This document shows positions 59,480-64,000 of a DNA stretch of 64,000 nt, piece after piece (position 1 is the first letter of the stretch; each line of letters opens with the position of its first letter). Both the position numbers and the translations under genes were made by a program. Source of the stretch: UBA2638 sp046293135 (GTDB taxonomy: Bacteria; Pseudomonadota; Alphaproteobacteria; Micavibrionales; Micavibrionaceae); assembly GCA_046293135.1 (NCBI GenBank), contig JBKBPR010000001.1, forward strand, positions 496,001-560,000, read 5' to 3'. The notes under the pieces were generated by a model. It saw only the letters and a program-made list of their open reading frames with translations. It had not been told where the DNA came from and did not search any database.

Positions 59480-61954
59480 ATGTGTCCGACAGATTTTACA
59501 AACGATTCAGGGGAACCCGATAAAACCGATAAAACCAATCCGGCAGATAACGCTGGGTTTCTGGAGGCTATATTTACCCCTCTGAAAAACGATATAAAGC
59601 CTATCATTGTCAGCTTTGCAGGAAACCCTAACAAAGTCGCAAAAGGTAAATGGTTTGGCAAAGCATGGAATCTCGGCAAGCCTGATTTACCAGCCCGCTA
59701 CAATAACTATTTCAGCCTTGCAGCCTTTAGGCCCGATGACTCAGGTCAATACAGGCGGCAGAAAAAGCATTTTGCCGCGCTCTATGCAGTCATGCTGGAT
59801 GACATAGGGACAAAAGTAGAGCATAAACGCCTAACCTTGCCGCCGTCCTGGATGCTGGAAACGTCCCCCGGTAATTATCAGGCAGGCTATATACTGGCAG
59901 AACCGATTACAGAGGCCAATACTGCCGATAACCTTATGAGCGCCATTGTTGCAGCGCATTTATGTGATCCCGGTGCTGGCGGGCCTACGGCGCGGCTGGC
60001 AAGGTTGCCCTTAGCCGTGAATGGAAAATCTGACCCTGCCTTTCAATGCCGTATAGCAGATTGGAAGCCTGAGCGCCGATATGAGCTTGAAGAGCTTATA
60101 AAAGGCCTTGAGCTGGATATAAAGCCCGCAGACCGCTCGAAAAAAAGCAAGGGCCAAAAGCAGGTCGAACGCCCGGACATAGGGGATGATGTTTTTATCC
60201 CCCGGCCTGAAGAAAATACAGTTATTGCTGCCCTTAAAAGCAAAGGTCTGTACAAAGAGGCTCTGGGCGGCGGCAAGCACGATATAACCTGCCCATGGGT
60301 ATCAGAACACACGGACAGCGTGGACGGTGGTACAGCCTATTTTGAGCCGGATGATGCCTACCCCATAGGCGGGTTTCATTGCTTTCACGGCCACTGTGAG
60401 AAGCGTCGTATCCATGACCTTTTGCAATATCTGGAAATAGCGCCGGATAACGCGCATATGAAAGCGACTATTCGCAGTATTGCCGGAGAAATCCATAAGA
60501 TTGCCGATAAGGCGGAGCATGAGCTTGCAGCAAGCGGTAAATATTTTCAGCGGGGCGGCCTGATTGTGACAATCACCACTGACCCCGGAACCCGGGAAAC
60601 CATCGTAAAGGATATAAGCCAGCCCTCTTTGACGGCGGCCCTCTCAGGGGCTTCATACTGGCAGCGTTATGATGCCAGCGCTAAAGACTGGGTAAGAATT
60701 GATCCGCCCGGGCGCGTGGTTTCTATTCTGCACGACGCAACTGATTATCGACATTTACCAGTTCTAAACGGCATAGCGCGACAACCTTATTTGCGTGAAG
60801 ACGGAACGCTGGCGCAGGAGCCGGGCTATGACGCCGCCACGGGCATGTATGGCGTCTTTGATAGGGATAAATTTTCTATCCCCGAGGCCCCTACACAAAG
60901 CGATGCTGAAAAGGCGCTGGCCTCTATCGAAGAATTATTGTGCGAATTTATCTTTGCGCAGGATAGTGACAAAGGAGCTGTGTTATCTGCCATTCTGACA
61001 GCTGCCATAAGGCCCAGCCTGCCGCTTGCGCCTATGTATCACGTCCGCGCCCCACAAATCAGCTCTGGCAAATCATTTCTGTGTGAGATTATTGCCGCCT
61101 TTGCCTCAGCAAGCCGAAGTGCGCCCTCTGCGTTTCCGCAGGATGATGAAGAATGCCGTAAGTTTTTATTGTCTCAGCTTCTCCGCGCCCCCGCCGTTAT
61201 AGAGTTTGATAATCTAACAAGCGATATTATGGCGCATAAAAGCCTTTGCACAGCAATGACTTCGGGGCACCTGACTGACAGGATATTAGGGGTTTCAAAA
61301 ACGGCTACGGTCAGCACACGCTCGCTATTTTTATCAAGCGGAAATAATGTTGGCCCGATACAGGATATGGTAAGACGATGCATTACTATCAACCTTGACC
61401 CGGGATGTGAAAACCCCGCCAGCAGGGAATTTAAAAACCCGTATGTTCTGCGTGACCTGCTTAAGAATCGAGAAAAATACGTTTGCGCTGCGCTGACAAT
61501 CATACGCGCATGGATTGCTGCCGAGCGCCCAGAAACTCAATGCAAGACACTTGCAAGCTATAACGAATGGTCTGAGCTATGCCGCCAGCCTTTATTATGG
61601 CTCGGCCTATCTGACCCTACGCAATCTTTGTTTAGGGCCATGAATGATGATCCGGAACGTGAAACGCTGGGGCGGCTCTTACATGCATGGCGGAACTGCT
61701 TTGGCACTGGGCCTAAAATGGTTCGGCAAGTTGTTGATATGGCCTATGGCAACAATGAAGAACTGCGGGAAATTTTGCAGGACATAGCCGGGGAGCGAGA
61801 CACTATAAACCGCAAAAGGCTGGGGCACTGGATCAAACGCCACCAGAACAGAATTGTCGATAACATGCGCTTTGTACGTGATCCTGGTAGTTTTAGCGCC
61901 GCCGCCTGGCGCGTGGAATCGGTTTTATCGGTTTCATCGGAGTTTAAAAGCTGA
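59480..61954 (+). CDS. primase-helicase replication protein
   Basis: 824 residues. The N-terminal ~210 residues resemble RepB-type archaeo-eukaryotic primase (ALYAVMLDDIG with acidic D107/D108, ARLARLPLAVNGKS). A zinc element follows (C271, H277; CFHGHC with C301/C306). The C-terminal half is a SF3-like NTPase: Walker A APQISSGKSFL (524-534), Walker B AVIEFDN (572-578), sensor-1 SLFLSSGNN and an arginine pair after it. A single protein with primase and helicase is the typical replicase of P4-like satellites. The start was chosen for GGAGG and tight spacing. Confidence 0.88.
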   Translation: MCPTDFTNDSGEPDKTDKTNPADNAGFLEAIFTPLKNDIKPIIVSFAGNPNKVAKGKWFGKAWNLGKPDLPARYNNYFSLAAFRPDDSGQYRRQKKHFAALYAVMLDDIGTKVEHKRLTLPPSWMLETSPGNYQAGYILAEPITEANTADNLMSAIVAAHLCDPGAGGPTARLARLPLAVNGKSDPAFQCRIADWKPERRYELEELIKGLELDIKPADRSKKSKGQKQVERPDIGDDVFIPRPEENTVIAALKSKGLYKEALGGGKHDITCPWVSEHTDSVDGGTAYFEPDDAYPIGGFHCFHGHCEKRRIHDLLQYLEIAPDNAHMKATIRSIAGEIHKIADKAEHELAASGKYFQRGGLIVTITTDPGTRETIVKDISQPSLTAALSGASYWQRYDASAKDWVRIDPPGRVVSILHDATDYRHLPVLNGIARQPYLREDGTLAQEPGYDAATGMYGVFDRDKFSIPEAPTQSDAEKALASIEELLCEFIFAQDSDKGAVLSAILTAAIRPSLPLAPMYHVRAPQISSGKSFLCEIIAAFASASRSAPSAFPQDDEECRKFLLSQLLRAPAVIEFDNLTSDIMAHKSLCTAMTSGHLTDRILGVSKTATVSTRSLFLSSGNNVGPIQDMVRRCITINLDPGCENPASREFKNPYVLRDLLKNREKYVCAALTIIRAWIAAERPETQCKTLASYNEWSELCRQPLLWLGLSDPTQSLFRAMNDDPERETLGRLLHAWRNCFGTGPKMVRQVVDMAYGNNEELREILQDIAGERDTINRKRLGHWIKRHQNRIVDNMRFVRDPGSFSAAAWRVESVLSVSSEFKS

Positions 61955-62085
61955 AAAGGAAAAGTGTCACAGTAAAAAGCAGGGGGGGCTATTAAAAAGT
62001 GGAATGAAACTATGGCGTAGATATCGACCCCAACCTTGTTTTAATGCTAACCCGACTTTTTATATGAGAGAGTAAAAGAATAAAA

Positions 62086-62568
62086 ATGAGCAAACGACAA
62101 AAAATAACCACAACTAATGAAAGACAAAAAGTTATCAATGCCTCTGGAAAGGATATTCAGCCGCCGGATTATTTTGAGTTATCCGAACAGGACTTAATAC
62201 ATTTTGAAAATATTGCGGGAGAAATGGCGAAAGTCGAGATTACCCCTCATAAGCTGGACGTTATGGCTTTGCTGGCGCGTATGATAACGGATTTTGATAA
62301 CGAAGTGCTGGCCATGCGAAAAGAAGGCTCTGTTATTGAAACGGAGAAAGGCACGGTCACAAACCCGCGCAAAGCGCTGATCTCATTTTATGCGAACAGC
62401 ATAACGGCTTTCCGGAGATCTTTGTCTATTCATGGTCGTGGTATTGGTGGGGACAAACGGGACATAGCAAAACGCCGGGCTATTGCAAAAGATATTGAGC
62501 GTGATGTTTCAGAGGTTTTTGATGAAAGCGGTTTAATAGCGAGGCCATTATTAGAGGAAGATTATTGA
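62086..62568 (+). CDS. terS: phage terminase small subunit, P27 family
   Basis: 160 residues. It matches the P27-type small terminase layout: a basic N-terminus, then VEITPHKLDVMALLARMITDFDNEVLAMRKEGSVIETEKGTVTNPRKALISFYANSITAFRRSLSIHG with the NPRKALI/NSITAFRRSL region, and a charged helical tail. The small subunit selects DNA for packaging. No large terminase is present, so it would have to work with a helper phage's enzyme. It lies 131 bp after the primase gene, with no clear ribosome site near the ATG. Confidence 0.85.
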   Translation: MSKRQKITTTNERQKVINASGKDIQPPDYFELSEQDLIHFENIAGEMAKVEITPHKLDVMALLARMITDFDNEVLAMRKEGSVIETEKGTVTNPRKALISFYANSITAFRRSLSIHGRGIGGDKRDIAKRRAIAKDIERDVSEVFDESGLIARPLLEEDY

Positions 62569-62712
62569 TAACAAAACCAAATGCCCCTAAATAATAGCAA
62601 TCTACCTAGTATTACGGCGTGCATGCGTAGCGTCATTTTTTCCTTTGGAATATTTATTGGCAATTTTGCTAGTATATAAATACCGATGGACTTAGTCTTT
62701 TGACGATTGTTA

Positions 62713-63138
62713 TTAAATTAATGTGTTGAGATGCCTACATGCATCCCGCCCTTTCGAAAGCATTAATAAATTGGCAACTTGACAACGATCAATCCAGCCC
62801 GAAATATTGCCGGGTTGGATTGCCGAATCAAAGATTGAAGGGTCAACCGAGGCTGAGTCTTGATATTGATACAACTCAACGACATCTCCAGAAAGTGTAC
62901 CGCTCCATCCGTCAACAGCCCCTATCACTTGGTAGATTTGCTGTTGCCGTTTTTCAAAACCTATTTTTTCTGCATCACTAATCATAAAGCTGTATGAGCT
63001 TCCAGATTCGAAACATGAAGAGAGAAGAAAAAGTGATGATAGCAGTGCGGTAATTTGGAGTTTACTTTTACAATGCTGGCATATGTTCCAAGACAGAAAG
63101 CATATAAACACTATTCCTAATATAAATACGTATTCCAT
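62713..63138 (-). CDS. small membrane or lipoprotein, unknown
   Basis: 141 residues. An N-terminal hydrophobic segment (MEYVFILGIVFICFLSW), a CxxC (ICQHC), then a second hydrophobic segment ending in LLSSC, which looks like a lipobox, followed by FESGSSYSF. The rest is soluble and acidic, with two Cys near the end. GGGAG lies just before the ATG. It runs against the rest of the island and follows a small upstream gene by 12 bp. It may be an accessory (moron) gene; function unknown. Confidence 0.6.
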   Translation of the reverse strand: MEYVFILGIVFICFLSWNICQHCKSKLQITALLSSLFLLSSCFESGSSYSFMISDAEKIGFEKRQQQIYQVIGAVDGWSGTLSGDVVELYQYQDSASVDPSIFDSAIQPGNISGWIDRCQVANLLMLSKGRDACRHLNTLI

Positions 63139-63150
63139 ATTTTTCTCCCA

Positions 63151-63390
63151 TTAACAAAAGCGACCAAAGCTGTCCGGCTCCGGTGACTGGGTGTTAATAT
63201 CCGTAACAAATGAAACGGCGCGATGCTTTTGGCTTGCGCTTGGACATGACATCGCCACCCAGCCATAACTGAGTAGCGACACATTTCCGGCAGTGTCATA
63301 AGCGCATTTGTTTGGGGATATAAAGCCCCAGACCGTTCCATAAGCAGAACAATCCTCTTTGCTTTTACGCAAAAGAATTATAAAATGCAA
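63151..63390 (-). CDS. possible small Cys-containing protein
   Basis: 79 residues with four Cys spread along the chain (DCSAYG, NKCAYD, MSCPSA, GRFC). It starts at TTG without a clear ribosome site, so the start is uncertain. The sequence is rich in Gly, Ser, Tyr and Trp, which fits a secreted or surface protein, but no signal peptide is seen in this reading. It ends 12 bp before the 62713-63138 gene on the same strand. Not recognised. Confidence 0.4.
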   Translation of the reverse strand: MHFIILLRKSKEDCSAYGTVWGFISPNKCAYDTAGNVSLLSYGWVAMSCPSASQKHRAVSFVTDINTQSPEPDSFGRFC

Positions 63391-63447
63391 ACAAGAATGA
63401 ATAATGGTGAATTATAGCGGTTAAAGTTGGTGCTGATTTATTGCATT

Positions 63448-63467
63448 GGGGGCATAAATGGGGGCAT
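63448..63467. repeat. second copy of the GGGGGCAT repeat pair, near attR
   Basis: GGGGGCATAAATGGGGGCAT, 19 of 20 bases identical to the pair at 56860-56879 and in the same orientation, 64 bp before the attR-like sequence. Confidence 0.7.
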
Positions 63468-63530
63468 CACGTTAAATATTTCGTTTGTTTTATAATTTAA
63501 ATCAATGGCTTATGGCCTAAATTCCAGTGT

Positions 63531-63543
63531 GGCCTGGCCACCA
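63531..63543 (+). other. attR-like copy of the tRNA 3' end
   Basis: GGCCTGGCCACCA compared with GGCCTGGCCCACCA in the tRNA; one C is missing. It marks the likely right edge of the island. Confidence 0.55.
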
Positions 63544-63654
63544 TCTCGCATAAAGATCAAAAAATCCCCCTATGTTATGATATTCCCAGCGCAGAATAGT
63601 CTTGCCGTTAACACATCTTTATCGGATTATTGATAGACTATATCTAGGGGAACT

Positions 63655-64000
63655 ATGGCAAGATTAGTTGTTGCAGTATTTTTGTGTGTATTTTTTGCCG
63701 CCGCGCCAGCATTGGCGCAAAGTTGTTCCGCGCCCGATGGCGACCATGGGGTGCTGACATATAATTCCGATTATGCCATTTCAGGTCTGTACACAGAAGG
63801 GCTGGGCGGCGCTCAATCCGCCCGCTTGCCCCCTCGGAGATGGGTGCGATGAATGTCACGCTATAAACTCACCAACGCCGGGGCAGATTTGTCGTGATGG
63901 CACGATCTATGCCGGTCTGTCCCCCGATGGCAACGTACAGATGTTCACAACCCCTGCGGATGCACCGAGCTTGATGAGCTGGAACAACGGCACGTCCACT
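63655..64000 (+). pseudogene. secreted protein gene, frameshifted, cut by the window end
   Basis: The start is good (GGGGA before the ATG) and a signal peptide is clear (MARLVVAVFLCVFFAAAPALAQ). The frame reads CSAPDGDHGVLTYNSDYAI and then drifts to a stop at 63852. Skipping one T in the ATTTCAG at about 63778-63784 gives YAIQVCTQKGWAALNPPACPLGDGCDEC and an open frame to the window end. The CSxP...YNSD...QVC..W pattern recalls a short module repeated in alphaproteobacterial surface proteins. Either a disabled gene or a one-base sequence error in a T run. Confidence 0.6.

Larger units (their letters stand above)
56660..63543 (+). mobile_element. phage-satellite (PICI/P4-like) genomic island
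   Basis: Island of ~6.8 kb from the tRNA to an imperfect repeat of its 3' end. Gene order: integrase, unknown, AlpA-like regulator, unknown, primase-helicase, terminase small subunit, then two opposed small genes. It contains no capsid, tail, portal, lysis or large-terminase gene. This is the known plan of phage satellites, which integrate and replicate themselves but borrow a helper phage's particles. Confidence 0.75.

Noticed and set aside
61854..62075. A 73-codon frame across the primase end and the gap to terS, including a 23-residue stretch from about 62004
   Set aside because: Most of it overlaps the primase in another frame; the short remainder has only a weak start and no recognisable feature.
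62739..62981. An 80-codon plus-strand frame inside the opposed membrane-protein gene
   Set aside because: The minus-strand frame has a better start, a hydrophobic signal and an upstream partner; the plus frame has no ribosome site.
1..64000. CRISPR arrays, insertion sequences, rRNA genes
   Set aside because: No regularly spaced repeats, transposase motifs or rRNA-like stretches were found on either strand.

Overview
The window reads as a chromosomal segment of an alphaproteobacterium of moderate G+C. The evidence is the gene content and order: ffh-rpsP-rimM-trmD-rplS beside leuCDB, dapF-mtaB-ftsY, yqeY-dnaG-rpoD, trxB next to a LysR gene, plus a CarD regulator, a DUF2336 protein and an ELM1-like protein. 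A closer placement (for example near Micavibrio-type lineages) is only a guess. Almost the whole window is housekeeping; the accessory part is a compact island at 56.66-63.54 kb.

Layout. 0-2.1 kb: membrane-anchored AraC-type regulator and a pseudopilin. 2.15-5.4 kb (minus): leuC-leuD-leuB. 5.6-6.6 kb: two unknown small genes. 6.75-11.8 kb (minus): ffh, rpsP, rimM, an unknown gene, trmD and rplS, i.e. ribosome and SRP functions; both S16 and L19 carry long Ala/Glu-rich tails. 12-17.8 kb (plus): dapF, mtaB, ftsY and amn, with an opposed gene at 12.9-13.6 kb that is readable only through a -1 shift at a slippery heptamer. 18-25 kb: DUF2336 protein, pgk, proline iminopeptidase, an SNase-like protein and an M48 protease. 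25.2-26.9 kb (minus): rpoH and carD. 28-34.4 kb (minus): S66 peptidase, photolyase with a PaaK-like ligase, a DHH phosphoesterase and clpX. 34.6-38 kb (plus): sufE, an unknown gene, an AmgK-like kinase and an aspartate aminotransferase. 38-44.2 kb (minus): alpha/beta hydrolase, patatin-like protein, LysR, trxB and ELM1. 44.4-51.5 kb: Lrp, greA, and carA-carbonic anhydrase-carB. 51-55.9 kb (plus): yqeY, dnaG and rpoD.

At 56.66 kb a tRNA with a CAU anticodon is followed by a P4-type integrase, an unknown gene overlapping it by 4 bp, an AlpA-like regulator, an unknown gene, a primase-helicase, a P27-type terminase small subunit and two opposed small genes. The island ends in an imperfect copy of the tRNA 3' end at 63,531-63,543. 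It has no capsid, tail or large-terminase gene, so it looks like a phage satellite of the PICI/P4 kind. A paired GGGGGCAT repeat sits next to both ends. Chromosomal sequence resumes with a secreted-protein gene that is frameshifted and cut by the window end.

The least explained signals outside the island are two minus-strand RNA structures that expose C-rich, anti-Shine-Dalgarno-like sequence: a three-hairpin RNA plus terminator at 40,979-41,090, and the rpoH 3' hairpin with a CCTCCTCCC loop at 25,036-25,084. No CRISPR array, rRNA or insertion sequence was seen.
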